Shown here one piece after another: positions 1 through 9,363 of a DNA stretch of 64,000 nucleotides. A program made the translations under genes and the position numbers. Origin of the DNA: Mycolicibacterium goodii (GTDB lineage Bacteria; Actinomycetota; Actinomycetes; Mycobacteriales; Mycobacteriaceae). The first letter of the stretch is position 1; each line of letters opens with the position of its first letter. The stretch spans positions 1,674,001 to 1,738,000 of the forward strand of contig NZ_CP092364.2 of the NCBI RefSeq assembly GCF_022370755.2, given 5' to 3'. The notes under the pieces are model-generated. The model did no database searches. It had not been told where the DNA came from and was given only the letters and a program-made list of their open reading frames with translations.

Positions 1-1406
1 AGTTCGGGCAGTGCGGCGAGCGCGTGCAGACGCTGGCCGCGCCACAACGTGTCGATGGCCACCGCGGCGTGGTCGCGGATCCGCGCTGCGGTCTCGTACC
101 GGTTGTCGGCGGCCAGCCTCTCGATGTGCGTCAGCACGTCGGCGAGCACGGCGCTGTCCGCACCGTCGATCAGGTCCGCGGCGCGCCGCACTGCCACGGC
201 GTATTCGTCGGCGCCGAGGCCCGGCGCGGCGGGGCACGGTGACAGCTCGCGTTCTGTGCAGTGGTGGATTCCCGATGAGCCCCACCGCGTCGTGCACGTG
301 CGCAACCCGGTGAACCGCGCCAGCAGCGCGGCGGTCTCCGCGGCGTCGACGCGGGCCGAGAAGGGTCCGATCGCCTTGCGCCGCTTGGGATCTCGCACCG
401 CTGACAACCGCGGGAACGCCTCGTCGGTCAACGCCACCCACCACCAGCGCTTGGGGGCCTTGGACCGGCGGTTGTACGGCGGGGCGTGCGCGGCGAGCAG
501 GCGTAGTTCACGCACGCCGGCCTCCAGATCGTGCGCACACTCGACGTGGTCGACGCGTGTGGCCAGCGAGGCCATCTCTTTCATGCGTGCCCGCGGGTCG
601 GCGCCGGTGAAGTACTGCCGCACCCGGCGGCGCAGATCGACCGCGGTGCCGACGTAGAGCACCTCGTCCGAGGGGCCGCGGAACAGGTACACCCCTGGCC
701 GGTTCGGCAGCCCGTCGGCCAGTGCGCGGTTGCGCCGCTGCGCCGGCGTGGTGTCGGGCAGGTACGCCCGTAGGTCGGCCAGGGTGTGCACGCCCTGGTT
801 GCCGACGCGCTCGAAGAGCCCGTGCAGCACGTCCACCGTGGCGCGAGCGTCGTCGAGGGCGCGGTGCGTCGGCGTGGTCGACGCACCGAACAACCGCGCC
901 AGTTCCGCGAGCCTGACACTGGGCGCCTCGTCGCGCGTGAGCACCCGGCGGGCCAGCTTCACGGTGCACAGCACGGGTGGGCGTGGCCAGTTGAGTTGCG
1001 AGCGTTCGGCTGCCGCCCGCAGGAACCCGATGTCGAAACCCGCGTTGTGCGCGACGAGCACCGCGCCGCGCGCGAACTCGAAAAACATCGGCAACACGGC
1101 ATCGATGCGCGGCGCGTCGCGCACCATCGCGGTGGTGATGCCGGTCAGCTCGACGATCTGCGGCGGGATCGCGCGGCCAGGGTCGACGAGCGTGGCCAGT
1201 TCGCCGAGCACCTCGCCGCCGCGGACCTTGACCGCGCCGATCTCGGTGATGGCGTCGCACGCTCCGCCCGGCTCGGTGGCCTTCGCCCGGCCACCGGTGG
1301 TCTCGAGGTCGACGACCACGAACGTGGTGTCCGCAAGGGACACATCCGTTTCCAGCTCCATGTCCAGCGAGAGCTGCGCGCCGACGGCGGTGCTGCGCTG
1401 GCTCAT
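1..1406 (-). CDS. DEDDh 3'-5' exonuclease fused to a UvrC-like GIY-YIG domain (Rv2191 family), C-terminus outside window
   Basis: The reading frame stays open from an ATG at 1406 to the window edge, giving 468 codons without the C-terminus. Residues about 28-190 look like a DNA polymerase III epsilon-type exonuclease: the ExoI motif DLETTG is at residues 33-38, a HNAGFD ExoII motif follows, and HRALDDA supplies the ExoIII His and Asp. From about residue 239 a GIY-YIG nuclease domain begins (GVYLF, then LYVGTA), as at the N-terminus of UvrC, followed by UvrC-like sequence. The combination is the known mycobacterial Rv2191 architecture. The role is probably DNA repair or end processing, but no specific reaction can be read from sequence. 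The gene lies divergent from the following small gene. The start is supported by the protein beginning just before the exonuclease fold. Confidence 0.85.
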   Translation of the reverse strand, partial: MSQRSTAVGAQLSLDMELETDVSLADTTFVVVDLETTGGRAKATEPGGACDAITEIGAVKVRGGEVLGELATLVDPGRAIPPQIVELTGITTAMVRDAPRIDAVLPMFFEFARGAVLVAHNAGFDIGFLRAAAERSQLNWPRPPVLCTVKLARRVLTRDEAPSVRLAELARLFGASTTPTHRALDDARATVDVLHGLFERVGNQGVHTLADLRAYLPDTTPAQRRNRALADGLPNRPGVYLFRGPSDEVLYVGTAVDLRRRVRQYFTGADPRARMKEMASLATRVDHVECAHDLEAGVRELRLLAAHAPPYNRRSKAPKRWWWVALTDEAFPRLSAVRDPKRRKAIGPFSARVDAAETAALLARFTGLRTCTTRWGSSGIHHCTERELSPCPAAPGLGADEYAVAVRRAADLIDGADSAVLADVLTHIERLAADNRYETAARIRDHAAVAIDTLWRGQRLHALAALPE

Positions 1407-1537
1407 GGCGGAGACGTTAAGGAATCCCACCGACAACGGTCGGCGCCGCGCCGTTCGGTTTCGCGATCGCAACCTCGATGGCTTGTCGGTGGCCGCAGAT
1501 ACGGTGCGCGCAAACACCGATCGAGAGGACGGTCAAG

Positions 1538-1882
1538 ATGAGCGGATTGCAGCAGAAGCTGCCCGGCTGGGGTGACGGGGACCAGTGGGACGAGGAGCGG
1601 GCCGAGTGCACCCCCGCCCCATCCGGGGTCCGGGAGTATTGCGACGACTGGGACGCGATGGCGCGGCAGGCTCCCGACACCGGTAGCGTGACCATCGACT
1701 GTGACGACTGCGCAGTGCGCGGCCCGGGCTGTCAGGACTGTGTCGTGAGCGTGTTGCTCGGAGTGCCGGAAAAGTTGCTGGAGGATGAGCGGCGGGCGCT
1801 GGAAGTCCTTGCCGAAGCGGGTCTTGCACCGCGATTGCGTCTCGTGCCGATCCACCGCGACGGTGCGTCGGGAGTTGCCTGA
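1538..1882 (+). CDS. small Cys-rich conserved actinobacterial protein, function unknown
   Basis: This is a 114-residue protein. The ATG at 1538 is chosen over an in-frame upstream start at 1478 because a purine-rich GAGAGGAC lies about 10 bases before it and the upstream residues look non-coding. The centre holds Cys pairs in the pattern CDDCAVRGPGCQDC (residues about 55-68) followed by a hydrophobic VVSVLLG stretch and a predicted helix. Two further Cys lie at residues about 24 and 35. The spacing suggests a metal site (zinc or Fe-S), which is inference. There is no signal peptide, so it is probably cytoplasmic. It stands alone between the divergent exonuclease gene and ripC, which has its own promoter. 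I do not recognise a function. Confidence 0.8.
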   Translation: MSGLQQKLPGWGDGDQWDEERAECTPAPSGVREYCDDWDAMARQAPDTGSVTIDCDDCAVRGPGCQDCVVSVLLGVPEKLLEDERRALEVLAEAGLAPRLRLVPIHRDGASGVA

Positions 1883-1945
1883 ACGACACGCAATCGTTCT
1901 GGCACAGGAAAATTCCCCGAGCCCCTGTTAAATTTGCATCTCCTG

Positions 1946-1975
1946 TTGGACAACCCTGATGCCGTTTCGTAACCT
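1946..1975 (+). promoter_or_regulatory. candidate sigma-A-type promoter for ripC
   Basis: A TTGGAC element at 1946-1951 and TAACCT at 1970-1975 are separated by 18 bases, which is close to the mycobacterial sigma-A pattern. Transcription would begin near 1982, leaving a leader of about 54 bases before the ripC TTG start. It has not been tested. Confidence 0.45.
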
Positions 1976-2035
1976 ATTCGAGACCAAATAGCAGTTTCGA
2001 GGCGGCTCGCTGACGCCAGTTGTGAGGACGAAAAC

Positions 2036-3181
2036 TTGAGGCACGCTCGCGCGCATCGGCTCACAAGTCGTTTCAAGCGACCCATCGCAGGTGTGATAGC
2101 GAGTCTGGCGCTAGGTGCCGGAGTCCTCGCGGGAAGCGTGCAGGCCGATCCGGCCGACGACGCGCTGGCAAAGCTCAATGAGCTTTCCCGCCAGGCGGAA
2201 CAGACCACCGAGGCCATGCACTCGGCGCAGCTCGACCTCGACAAGAAGCTGGCAGCGCAGCAGGCGGCGGAGAAGAAGCACGCCGACGACGCCGCGGCCG
2301 CCGAGCAGGCGCGGGCCCAACTGGCAACCTTCCAGGCCTCGGTCAACCGTGTTGCTGCCGCGCAGTACATGGGTGGCCGCACCTCCGGTGTGGACGCGAT
2401 CCTCACGGCCGATTCCCCGCAGCAGCTGATCGACCAGCTCGCGGTGCAGCGGGTGATGGCCACCGAGATGTCGGCGCAGATGCAGAACTTCCGTTCGGTG
2501 GGTGAAAAAGCCGCCGCGGCCGAGCAGGCGTCGGCGAAATCGGCCGCCGAGGCCAAGACCGCGGCCGAGCAGGCTGCCGCCGTCCGCGCCGAACTGCAGT
2601 CCAAGCAAAGTCAGCTGCAGGTCCAGATCGCCATCGTCAAATCGCAGTACGAGGCGCTCACGCCGCAGCAACGCGAAGCGCTCGCGACCGCGCCCCCGCC
2701 TCCTGCGGCCCCGCCCGCGCCCGCCCCGAATGCGTTGCCACCAGCCAACGATCCCGGCGTGCTCGCAGCTCCGCCCGAGGGCATCCCGCCGGGCGACGTC
2801 GCTCCGCCGAACGCGGCGATCCCGGGTGGACCGAGCCCGGTGTCCAACACGGTGATCCAGGCCGCGCTCAGCCGTATCGGCTCGCCGTACTCGTGGGGTG
2901 GCTCCGGCCCCAACGCCTTCGACTGCTCGGGTCTGGTGATGTGGTCGTTCCAGCAGGCCGGAATCTCGCTGCCGCACTCCAGCCAGGCGCTGGCGCGCGG
3001 TGGTCAGCCGGTCTCGATGGACAACATCCAGCCGGGCGATCTGGTGACCTATTACTCGGACGCATCGCACGTCGGTATCTACATCGGAGACGGGATGATG
3101 GTGCACGCGTCGACCTACGGCTCCCCGGTTCGGGTCGCCCCGGTCAACAATGCGCCGATCTACAACATCCGCCGGTACTGA
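2036..3181 (+). CDS. ripC: secreted NlpC/P60 peptidoglycan endopeptidase RipC (Rv2190c family)
   Basis: This 381-residue protein starts at a TTG preceded by GAGGACG with good spacing. A Sec signal peptide (basic, then a hydrophobic run ending VQA) covers about residues 1-34. Residues about 35-210 are Ala/Glu/Gln-rich and strongly coiled-coil. A Pro/Ala linker follows, then the NlpC/P60 domain at about 275-381, with catalytic Cys297 in DCSGL, His345 in SHVGIY and His357 in VHAST. The family cleaves the D-Glu/mDAP stem-peptide bond. In M. tuberculosis the coiled-coil of RipC is engaged by FtsX, which fits the autoinhibited coiled-coil plus hydrolase layout seen here. The following gene begins near or inside its 3' end. 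Confidence 0.93.
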   Translation: MRHARAHRLTSRFKRPIAGVIASLALGAGVLAGSVQADPADDALAKLNELSRQAEQTTEAMHSAQLDLDKKLAAQQAAEKKHADDAAAAEQARAQLATFQASVNRVAAAQYMGGRTSGVDAILTADSPQQLIDQLAVQRVMATEMSAQMQNFRSVGEKAAAAEQASAKSAAEAKTAAEQAAAVRAELQSKQSQLQVQIAIVKSQYEALTPQQREALATAPPPPAAPPAPAPNALPPANDPGVLAAPPEGIPPGDVAPPNAAIPGGPSPVSNTVIQAALSRIGSPYSWGGSGPNAFDCSGLVMWSFQQAGISLPHSSQALARGGQPVSMDNIQPGDLVTYYSDASHVGIYIGDGMMVHASTYGSPVRVAPVNNAPIYNIRRY

Positions 3182-4067
3182 TCCAGCTGATCGAGCCGCC
3201 AGCGACCCCGGCGGTGGCCGGCGTGCGTCGAACGTTCTGAACCGGATACCGGCTCCGCTCCTCGGACTCGTCCTGCTGATCGAGTTCGGCCTCGCGGTGG
3301 CCCTGCTCGCCGGCGCGGCGGGTCCGTCGGCCCCCGATCGGCAACCGCATCCTTCCGTGAGCGCGCCGGTCGTGCCGTCTGCGCCCACGACCGCGCCCGT
3401 GCCGACGTTCGCCCTGCCGGACGGCCGCACGGCACATCTGCTGAACCTCGGCGGTCCCGACGCCCTGCTCGGTCGCATCCGCGATGAACTGCCGGCCGCG
3501 GCCCAGGCCGTGACCGCGTTCTGGGGACCGGACTGGCCGCGTGAGATCGTGATCGCGGTCGCAGGTTCGCCCGAACAGTTCCGGGCGCTCGGCGGGGCCG
3601 GTGCCGATATCGCCGCGATCACCACGATCGACCGGATTGTCTTCGCGCCGGGCGCGGTGAACATGAGCCCCGCGGCATTGCGGATCGTCCTGCGGCACGA
3701 ACTCTTCCACTACGCGGCGCGCTCGGTCACGGCGTACGACGCGCCCCGCTGGCTCACCGAGGGCGTCGCCGACTACGTCGCCAGGCCCGATGCGCCGCGT
3801 CCCGGACCGCTGGGCGCCGAGGTGCTCGCGCGGCTTCCCTCGGACGCCGATCTCGACACGCCCGGCGTCGCCCGGTCGACGGCGTACGACCGGGCGTGGT
3901 GGTTCTCGCGGTACGTGGCGGACGCGTACGGCGTGGCAGAGCTGCGTGACCTGTACGTGCGGGCCTGCGGGTTCGATCACCCCGACATCGCGACCGCCGT
4001 TCGCGAGAGCCTGGGGGCCGACCTCGACGTGGTGGTCGACGGGTGGCGGCGGTGGATGAGCGGCTAG
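3150..4067 (+). CDS. membrane-anchored HExxH metallopeptidase-like protein (Rv2189c family)
   Basis: The frame encodes up to 305 residues. One hydrophobic segment (about residues 35-56) is followed by a Pro/Ala-rich linker and an extracellular domain. HELFH at residues 183-187 and Glu204 in WLTEGVADY form the His-His-Glu zinc pattern of gluzincin (peptidase MA-like) enzymes. The substrate is unknown. The position right after ripC suggests envelope work. The start is uncertain: ATG 3150 lies 32 bases inside ripC with no clear ribosome site, and the next plausible start, GTG 3297, would remove most of the membrane anchor. Translational coupling to ripC is a reasonable guess. The gene ends 31 bases before pimB'. 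Confidence 0.75.
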   Translation: MRRSTTSAGTDPADRAASDPGGGRRASNVLNRIPAPLLGLVLLIEFGLAVALLAGAAGPSAPDRQPHPSVSAPVVPSAPTTAPVPTFALPDGRTAHLLNLGGPDALLGRIRDELPAAAQAVTAFWGPDWPREIVIAVAGSPEQFRALGGAGADIAAITTIDRIVFAPGAVNMSPAALRIVLRHELFHYAARSVTAYDAPRWLTEGVADYVARPDAPRPGPLGAEVLARLPSDADLDTPGVARSTAYDRAWWFSRYVADAYGVAELRDLYVRACGFDHPDIATAVRESLGADLDVVVDGWRRWMSG

Positions 4068-4069
4068 CC
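4064..4069 (+). promoter_or_regulatory. candidate -10 element (TAGCCT) upstream of pimB'
   Basis: TAGCCT overlaps the stop of the metallopeptidase gene and would place a transcription start near 4077-4079, at or next to a short upstream ORF. There is no convincing -35, which is common in mycobacteria. Confidence 0.3.
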
Positions 4070-4078
4070 TGATCGCCG

Positions 4079-4102
4079 ATGGGTAAAGGGACGGTGCGAT
4101 GA
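4079..4102 (+). CDS. candidate leaderless 7-codon upstream ORF (MGKGTVR) coupled to pimB'
   Basis: ATG 4079 lies 9 bases after a TAGCCT hexamer, so the transcript could begin at or near this ATG. The seven-codon frame ends in TGA at 4100-4102, overlapping the pimB' ATG (4099) as ATGA. Leaderless small ORFs upstream of genes are common in mycobacteria. The role here would be translational coupling rather than making a functional peptide. This is inference from spacing only. Confidence 0.25.
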   Translation: MGKGTVR

Positions 4103-5256
4103 CCCGGGTGTTGTTGGTCACCAACGACTTTCCCCCGCGGCGCGGCGGGATTCAGTCGTATCTGGAGGCTTTCGTCGGCGAGCTGGTCGGCACCCACGAG
4201 CTCACGGTGTACGCGCCGAGGTGGAAGGGCGCCGCCGAGTACGACGAACGCGCCGCGCGGACCGGCTACCGCGTCGTGCGTCATCCGACGACGCTGATGC
4301 TGCCCGAGCCGGTGGTCGCGTCCCGCATGATGCGGCTCATCTCGGAGCTCCACATCGAGACCGTGTGGTTCGGGGCGGCCGCGCCGCTCGCGCTGCTGGG
4401 TCCGCTGGCGCGTCGCGCCGGGGCCACGCGCGTCGTGGCGTCCACCCACGGACACGAGGTGGGCTGGTCGATGCTGCCGGTCGCGCGCACCGCGTTGCGC
4501 CGCATCGGCGACGACGCCGACGTGGTGACGTTCGTCAGCCGCTACACCCGCGGCCGGTTCGCGTCGGCGTTCGGCCCGGACGCGGCCCTGGAGCATCTGC
4601 CGCCCGGTGTCGACACCGACCGCTTCGCACCCGACCCGCACGCCCGTGCTCGACTGCGCGAACGCTACCGGTTGGGCGACCGGCCGGTGGTGGTGTGCCT
4701 GTCGCGACTCGTGCCGCGCAAAGGGCAGGACATGCTGATCCGTGCGCTGCCCGAACTGCGGCGGCGGGTGCCCGACACCGCGCTGGTCATCGTCGGCGGC
4801 GGGCCGTACCTGGAGACGTTGCAGCGCCTGGCGGTCGAGCACGGCGTCGCCGAGCATGTCGTGTTCACCCGCGGCATCCCCGCCGAGGAGCTCCCAGCGC
4901 ACCACGCGATGGCCGACGTGTTCGCGATGCCGTGCCGCACCCGTGGCGCCGGCCTCGACGTCGAGGGCCTCGGAATCGTGTACCTGGAGGCCTCGTCGTG
5001 CGGCGTGCCGGTGGTGGCGGGCCGCTCGGGCGGAGCCCCCGAGACCGTGCTGGACGGCAGGACCGGCACCGTCGTCGACGGCACCGACGTCGAAGCGATC
5101 GCCACGGCAGTGGGCGACCTGCTCGCCGATCCGGGTCGCGCGGCCGCGATGGGCGTCGCGGGCAGGCACTGGGCGCTGGACAATTGGCAGTGGCGGACGC
5201 GGGGCGCCCGCCTCGCCGAACTGCTGTCGGGCCGACGCGAGGCGCGTCAGGCGTAG
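4099..5256 (+). CDS. pimB: PIM mannosyltransferase PimB' (GDP-mannose-dependent, GT4)
   Basis: This 385-residue GT-B glycosyltransferase is of family GT4. The N-terminal half carries the [12 protein letters not shown] glycine-rich loop typical of PimB'/PimA-like enzymes. The C-terminal half has the donor-site segments [10 protein letters not shown] and [15 protein letters not shown]. The family orthologue (Rv2188c) adds the second mannose, at O-6 of inositol on PIM1, to give PIM2 at the cytoplasmic face of the membrane. The ATG at 4099 is preceded by AAAGGGA. Its stop overlaps that of the convergent fadD15 gene, so the two 3' ends share 10 bases. Confidence 0.93.
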   Translation: MTRVLLVTNDFPPRRGGIQSYLEAFVGELVGTHELTVYAPRWKGAAEYDERAARTGYRVVRHPTTLMLPEPVVASRMMRLISELHIETVWFGAAAPLALLGPLARRAGATRVVASTHGHEVGWSMLPVARTALRRIGDDADVVTFVSRYTRGRFASAFGPDAALEHLPPGVDTDRFAPDPHARARLRERYRLGDRPVVVCLSRLVPRKGQDMLIRALPELRRRVPDTALVIVGGGPYLETLQRLAVEHGVAEHVVFTRGIPAEELPAHHAMADVFAMPCRTRGAGLDVEGLGIVYLEASSCGVPVVAGRSGGAPETVLDGRTGTVVDGTDVEAIATAVGDLLADPGRAAAMGVAGRHWALDNWQWRTRGARLAELLSGRREARQA

Positions 5257-7049
5257 AGCGCCGCGATGTCCGTGGCGAACTTCTCGGCCACCACCTTGCG
5301 CTTGACCTTCAGCGTCGGGGTCAGTTCCCCGGTGTCCTCGGTGAAATCGACCGGCAGGATCTTGAACTTGCGGATGGCCTCGGCGTGCGACACGGCCTGA
5401 TTGGCCTCCTTGACCGCCAGGTCGATCTCGGCGACCAGGTCAGGGTCTTCGGCCAGGTCGGCCACCGTGGCGTTCGTGTTCTTGCCGTTGCGGTCCTTCC
5501 AGCCGGGCAAGGCCTCGGGATCGATCGTGATGAGCGCGGCGATGAACGGCTGTTTGTCGCCGACGGCCATGGCCTGGCTGATCAACGGGTGCGCGCGCAG
5601 CCGGTCTTCGAGCAGGGCGGGGGCGACGTTCTTGCCGCCCGCGGTCACGATGATCTCCTTCTTGCGGCCGACGATGGTCAGGAAGCCGTTGTCGTCGATG
5701 GCGCCGAGATCTCCGGTGTGGAACCAGCCGTCGGCATCGATCACGGCCTTGGTCTCTTCCTCGTTCTTCCAGTAGCCGTTGAACACCACGCCGCCCTTGA
5801 CCAGCAGCTCACCGTCGTCGGCGATGCGCATGCTGTTGCCAGGCACGAGCTTTCCGACCGATCCGACCTTCAGGTCGTTGAGACGGTTCACGGTGATCGC
5901 GGCGCTGGTCTCGGTCAAGCCGTAGCCCTCGTAGATGCTCAGGCCCACGCCGCGGTAGAAGTGGCCGAGCCGTTCGCCCAGGGGAGCGCCGCCGGAGATC
6001 GCGGCGTGGCACTCTCCGCCCAACGCGGCGCGCAGCTTGCCGTAGACCAGCCGGTCGAACACCGCGTGCCGCAGGCGCAGCAGCAGTCCGGGCGCGCCGG
6101 GACCGTCCTGGGCCCTGCTCCACTCGATCGCGGTCTCGGCCGCGATCTCGAAGATCTTGCCCTTGCCGTCGTTGCGGGCGTTCTGCTCGGCGGTGTTGTA
6201 GACCTTCTCGAACACGCGCGGCACCGAGATCACCAGCGTCGGCTTGAACACCCCGAACATCGGGACCAGGTTCTTGATGTCGCTGGTGAAGCCCAGCGTG
6301 ACCTTGTTGGTGAACGCGCCGATCGTGATGGCGCGCGCCAGCACATGGGCCAGCGGCAGGAAGACCAGCAGCCGCTCACCCTTGGCCAGATGATCGGGGA
6401 AGCAGTCCTTCTGCCCGCGGATCTCGTGGAGCAGGTTCGAGTGGGTCAGCTGGCAGCCCTTGGGCTGACCGGTGGTGCCGGATGTGTAGATCAGCGTGGC
6501 GGGATCCGCCGAGCGGATGCCCGCGAGCCGTTTCTCCAGTTCGGCTGGATCGACGTCCTTGCCCGCCTCGGCGAGCGCGTCGAGCGCCGGGGTTCCCGAG
6601 CCCTCGATGCGGAACACCTTGCGCAGCGCCGGCAGCTGGTCGAAGAGTTGATCGACCTTGTCGGCGTGCGCGTCGGTCTCGGCGAACACCAGGACCGATC
6701 CTGAGTTCTCCAGCACGAAACGCACCTGCTCGGCCGCGGAGGTCTCGTAGATCGGCACGGTCACCGCCCCGACGGAAAGGATCGCGAAGTCGATGATGGG
6801 CCACTCGTAGCGCGTCGCCGACAGGATGGCCACCCGGTCGCCGGGCTGCACGCCCTCGGCGATCAGACCCAAAGCTGCCGAACGGATCTGGGCGGCCGCC
6901 TGGGCGCAGGTCACGTCGGTCCACGTGCCGTTCACCTGACGGCGCAGGATCACATGGTTCGGATCGTCTGCCTCGTGGGCGTAGACGGAGCTGGCTACGT
7001 TGTCGTACTCGCCGACGCTGAACGATGCGGGAATACTGTACTCACGCAC
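5247..7049 (-). CDS. fadD15: long-chain fatty-acid-CoA ligase FadD15
   Basis: This 600-residue ANL-superfamily enzyme has the AMP-binding P-loop [11 protein letters not shown] near residue 190, a [11 protein letters not shown] motif, and the WFHTGDLG and GRKKEIIV hinge motifs before the C-terminal lysine domain. Its length and sequence fit the bacterial long-chain acyl-CoA synthetases, which activate fatty acids with ATP and CoA. It runs convergent to pimB' with overlapping stops and divergent from the SRPBCC operon. A TAGGCT hexamer about 40 bases upstream of the start may be its -10 element. Confidence 0.92.
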   Translation of the reverse strand: MREYSIPASFSVGEYDNVASSVYAHEADDPNHVILRRQVNGTWTDVTCAQAAAQIRSAALGLIAEGVQPGDRVAILSATRYEWPIIDFAILSVGAVTVPIYETSAAEQVRFVLENSGSVLVFAETDAHADKVDQLFDQLPALRKVFRIEGSGTPALDALAEAGKDVDPAELEKRLAGIRSADPATLIYTSGTTGQPKGCQLTHSNLLHEIRGQKDCFPDHLAKGERLLVFLPLAHVLARAITIGAFTNKVTLGFTSDIKNLVPMFGVFKPTLVISVPRVFEKVYNTAEQNARNDGKGKIFEIAAETAIEWSRAQDGPGAPGLLLRLRHAVFDRLVYGKLRAALGGECHAAISGGAPLGERLGHFYRGVGLSIYEGYGLTETSAAITVNRLNDLKVGSVGKLVPGNSMRIADDGELLVKGGVVFNGYWKNEEETKAVIDADGWFHTGDLGAIDDNGFLTIVGRKKEIIVTAGGKNVAPALLEDRLRAHPLISQAMAVGDKQPFIAALITIDPEALPGWKDRNGKNTNATVADLAEDPDLVAEIDLAVKEANQAVSHAEAIRKFKILPVDFTEDTGELTPTLKVKRKVVAEKFATDIAALYA

Positions 7050-7087
7050 GGTCTGCCCTCCAGGCTTGTGCTCGGTGCTTTGCGGTC

Positions 7088-7093
7088 AGCCTA
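7088..7093 (-). promoter_or_regulatory. candidate -10 element (TAGGCT) for fadD15
   Basis: Read on the minus strand this is TAGGCT, giving a transcription start near 7081 and a leader of about 30 bases. The same hexamer recurs before other genes in this window. Confidence 0.35.
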
Positions 7094-7140
7094 GTCGGCC
7101 GCTATGGGCCGATGGCGGCGCATATGTGAAGCTATTCGCG

Positions 7141-7530
7141 ATGAACAGCATTCAGATCGCCGACGAGACCTTCATCGCGGCCGATCCGGCCGCGGTCGGC
7201 GCGGCGGTGGCCGATGCCGCGAGCTGGCGCCGGTGGTGGCCCGACCTCCGGCTGACCGTCGTCGAGGACCGCGCGGACAAAGGGCAGCGGTGGACCGTGA
7301 CCGGCGCGTTGACCGGGACCATGGAGATCTGGCTCGAGGCGGTCCTCGACGGCGTGATCCTGCACTACTTCCTGCACGCCGAGCCGTCCGCGGTCACCGC
7401 CCGTGCGCTGGCGCGAATGGACCTGGCGAAGATGAACCACCGGCGCCGCGTCGCGGGAAAGGCGATGTCCTTCGAGATCAAGCAGCGGCTCGAGGCCGGC
7501 CGGCCCGTCGGGGTGTCGCCGCGGGCCTGA
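7141..7530 (+). CDS. SRPBCC (START-like) superfamily protein, Rv2186c family
   Basis: This 129-residue protein has a helix-grip pattern: an opening beta strand, the AVGAAVADAASWRRWWPDLR segment that typifies polyketide-cyclase/START-like folds, alternating strands, and a long C-terminal helix. Such folds bind a hydrophobic ligand. No catalytic residues are evident. ATG 7141 is chosen because homologues begin there, but an in-frame GTG at 7126 is possible. It is the first of a co-directional run with a second SRPBCC protein, an ArsA-type ATPase, a CxxC protein and an acyltransferase, so a lipid-related role is plausible but inferred. Confidence 0.8.
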   Translation: MNSIQIADETFIAADPAAVGAAVADAASWRRWWPDLRLTVVEDRADKGQRWTVTGALTGTMEIWLEAVLDGVILHYFLHAEPSAVTARALARMDLAKMNHRRRVAGKAMSFEIKQRLEAGRPVGVSPRA

Positions 7531-7617
7531 CGCGGGTCGAGTTCGTTACGGAAGGGTAGATTTCCCGGTAGGGCCCGGGACTGGTCGTGTACCTCCGGCG
7601 CAACGGGGGAGAAGGGC

Positions 7618-8061
7618 GTGCAGGTGGCGGACAAAACTGCGCAGACCATCTACATCGAAGCCGATCCGACGACGGTGATGGATGTCATCGCCGACATCGG
7701 CTCCTATCCGGAGTGGGTCGCCGAGTACAAGGAGACCGAGGTACTCGAGACCGACGAGAACGGCAACCCCAAGAAGGCCCGGCTGGTGCTCGACGCCGCG
7801 GTCCTCAAGGACACGATGGTGCTCGAGTACGTCTGGCCGCCCGACCGCAACTCGGTGACGTGGTCGCTGGTGTCGAGCTCGCTGTTGCGTTCGCTCAACG
7901 GGGCCTATCGGCTGTCGCCCAAGGGATCCGGTACCGAGGTGACCTATGAGCTCTCGGTGGACCTCGTCGTGCCGATGATCGGGCTGCTGAAACGCAAGGC
8001 CGAGCGCAGACTCACCGACACCGCGCTCAAGGACCTCAAGAAACGGGCAGAGGTGCGGTGA
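7618..8061 (+). CDS. SRPBCC cyclase/dehydrase-like protein, Rv2185c family
   Basis: A protein of 147 residues from GTG 7618, or 145 from GTG 7624, where homologues usually begin (MADKT). The purine-rich GGGGGAGAAGGGC just upstream can serve either start. The sequence shows the coenzyme Q-binding/cyclase pattern: a DVIADIGSYPEWV segment, a strand-rich centre, SLLRSLNGAYRLSPKGSGTEV and a terminal amphipathic helix. It probably holds a hydrophobic ligand. It abuts the ATPase gene exactly, since the next start follows its stop with no gap, which indicates one operon and likely translational coupling. Confidence 0.85.
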   Translation: MQVADKTAQTIYIEADPTTVMDVIADIGSYPEWVAEYKETEVLETDENGNPKKARLVLDAAVLKDTMVLEYVWPPDRNSVTWSLVSSSLLRSLNGAYRLSPKGSGTEVTYELSVDLVVPMIGLLKRKAERRLTDTALKDLKKRAEVR

Positions 8062-9363
8062 GTGCCTGGGAGCCCGCCGCCTGGGAGCCCGCCTCCCGCG
8101 GACGCACCGAGGCCATCGGCGCCCGCCCGGATCAGTCTGTTCGTCGGCAAGGGCGGCGTCGGTAAGTCGACGCTCGCGGCGGCCACGGCCGTGCGTGACG
8201 CGCGGGCGGGGCAGCGTGTGCTGATCGTGTCGACCGACCAGGCGCACTCCACGGGGGATGTGCTGGGCGCCGAACTCGCCCCGACCGGGGAGCGGGCGCC
8301 GACGCGGGTGCTCGCCGGCATGGACACCGGGCCGGGCGCGGCGGGGTCGCTCGACGCCCTGGCGCTGGACACGCTCGCGCTGCTCGAGGCGCGCTGGGTG
8401 GAGGTCGCCGAGTCGCTGGCGGCCCGATTCCCCGAGTCCGATCTGGGAACTGTTGCGCCGGAAGAACTTTCGGCGCTTCCCGGTATCCAGGAGGTGCTGG
8501 GTCTCTACGAGGTCGGTGAGCTGGCCGATTCCGGGCAGTGGGACCACGTCGTGGTGGACTGCGCGTCCACGGCCGACGCACTGCGCATGCTCACCCTGCC
8601 CGAGACGTTCGGCCTGTACCTGGAGCGGGCCTGGCCCCGGCACCGCCGCCTGTCCGGCACCGCCGATGCGGCCACTGCGACGATCGTGGCGCTCATGGAG
8701 CGCATCGACGCGGGGTTGCGCCGGGTCGGCTCGCTGCTCACCGACTCCTCGCGGGTCAGCGCCCACCTCGTGCTGACCCCGGAGCGGGTGGTGGCGGCCG
8801 AGGCGGCCCGCACACTGGGTTCCCTCGTGCTGATGGGTGTCGAGGTGGCCGAGCTGCTCGTCAATCAGGTTTTGGTTCAGGATGATTCGTTCGAGTACCA
8901 CAACCTGCCCGCGCATCCCGCATTCGACTGGTACACCGAGCGGATCTCCGAACAGCAGGCAGTGCTCTCCGAACTCGACGCCACGATCGGCGACGTCACG
9001 CTCGTGCTGGTGCCGCACGTGGCGGGCGAGCCGATCGGTCCCAAGGCCCTCGCGGAGCTGCTCGACGCGGCGCGCAGGCGCGACGGGGCACCCCCACCCG
9101 GGCCGCTGAAGCCGATCGTGGACCGCGAATCCGGGTCCGGACTCGAAGCCATCTACCGGCTGCGTCTAGAGTTGCCGCAGGTCGACTCCGCCGCGTTGAC
9201 GTTGGGCCGGGTCGACGACGACCTGATCATCGGAGTCGGCGCCATGCGACGCCGGGTACGGTTGGCGTCAGTCCTGCGACGCTGCATTGTCGTCGATGCG
9301 TCGTTGCGCGGTAGTCAGCTGACGGTGCGATTCCGTCCGAATCCGGAGGTGTGGCCGGCATGA
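8062..9363 (+). CDS. ArsA/Get3-type P-loop ATPase (Rv2184c family)
   Basis: This 433-residue protein has the deviant Walker A motif VGKGGVGKST at about residues 28-37, followed by VLIVSTDQAHSTGDVLG, the A-loop/switch I region of ArsA/Get3 ATPases. A second conserved region, DHVVVDCASTADALRML, is the switch II-like segment. It is single-domain, unlike duplicated ArsA, and has no arsenite-binding Cys triad that I can see, so arsenite export is unlikely. The extreme N-terminus is Pro-rich and contains a direct duplication of a 15-base segment. The GTG start directly follows the preceding stop, and its own TGA overlaps the next ATG. Confidence 0.87.
   Translation: MPGSPPPGSPPPADAPRPSAPARISLFVGKGGVGKSTLAAATAVRDARAGQRVLIVSTDQAHSTGDVLGAELAPTGERAPTRVLAGMDTGPGAAGSLDALALDTLALLEARWVEVAESLAARFPESDLGTVAPEELSALPGIQEVLGLYEVGELADSGQWDHVVVDCASTADALRMLTLPETFGLYLERAWPRHRRLSGTADAATATIVALMERIDAGLRRVGSLLTDSSRVSAHLVLTPERVVAAEAARTLGSLVLMGVEVAELLVNQVLVQDDSFEYHNLPAHPAFDWYTERISEQQAVLSELDATIGDVTLVLVPHVAGEPIGPKALAELLDAARRRDGAPPPGPLKPIVDRESGSGLEAIYRLRLELPQVDSAALTLGRVDDDLIIGVGAMRRRVRLASVLRRCIVVDASLRGSQLTVRFRPNPEVWPA

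Noticed and set aside
2111..3664. A 517-codon minus-strand frame across ripC and the metallopeptidase gene
   Set aside because: It lies antisense to two genes with clear catalytic motifs and has no recognisable domain.
4221..6704. An 827-codon open frame on the plus strand
   Set aside because: It spans pimB' out of frame and then runs antisense through fadD15. The composition (Arg/Gly/Ala-rich, no domains) is that of a GC-rich shadow frame.
8062..9363. Arsenite efflux ATPase
   Set aside because: It is a single ATPase domain with no arsenite-binding Cys cluster and no arsenic resistance genes nearby. Only the fold family is supported.
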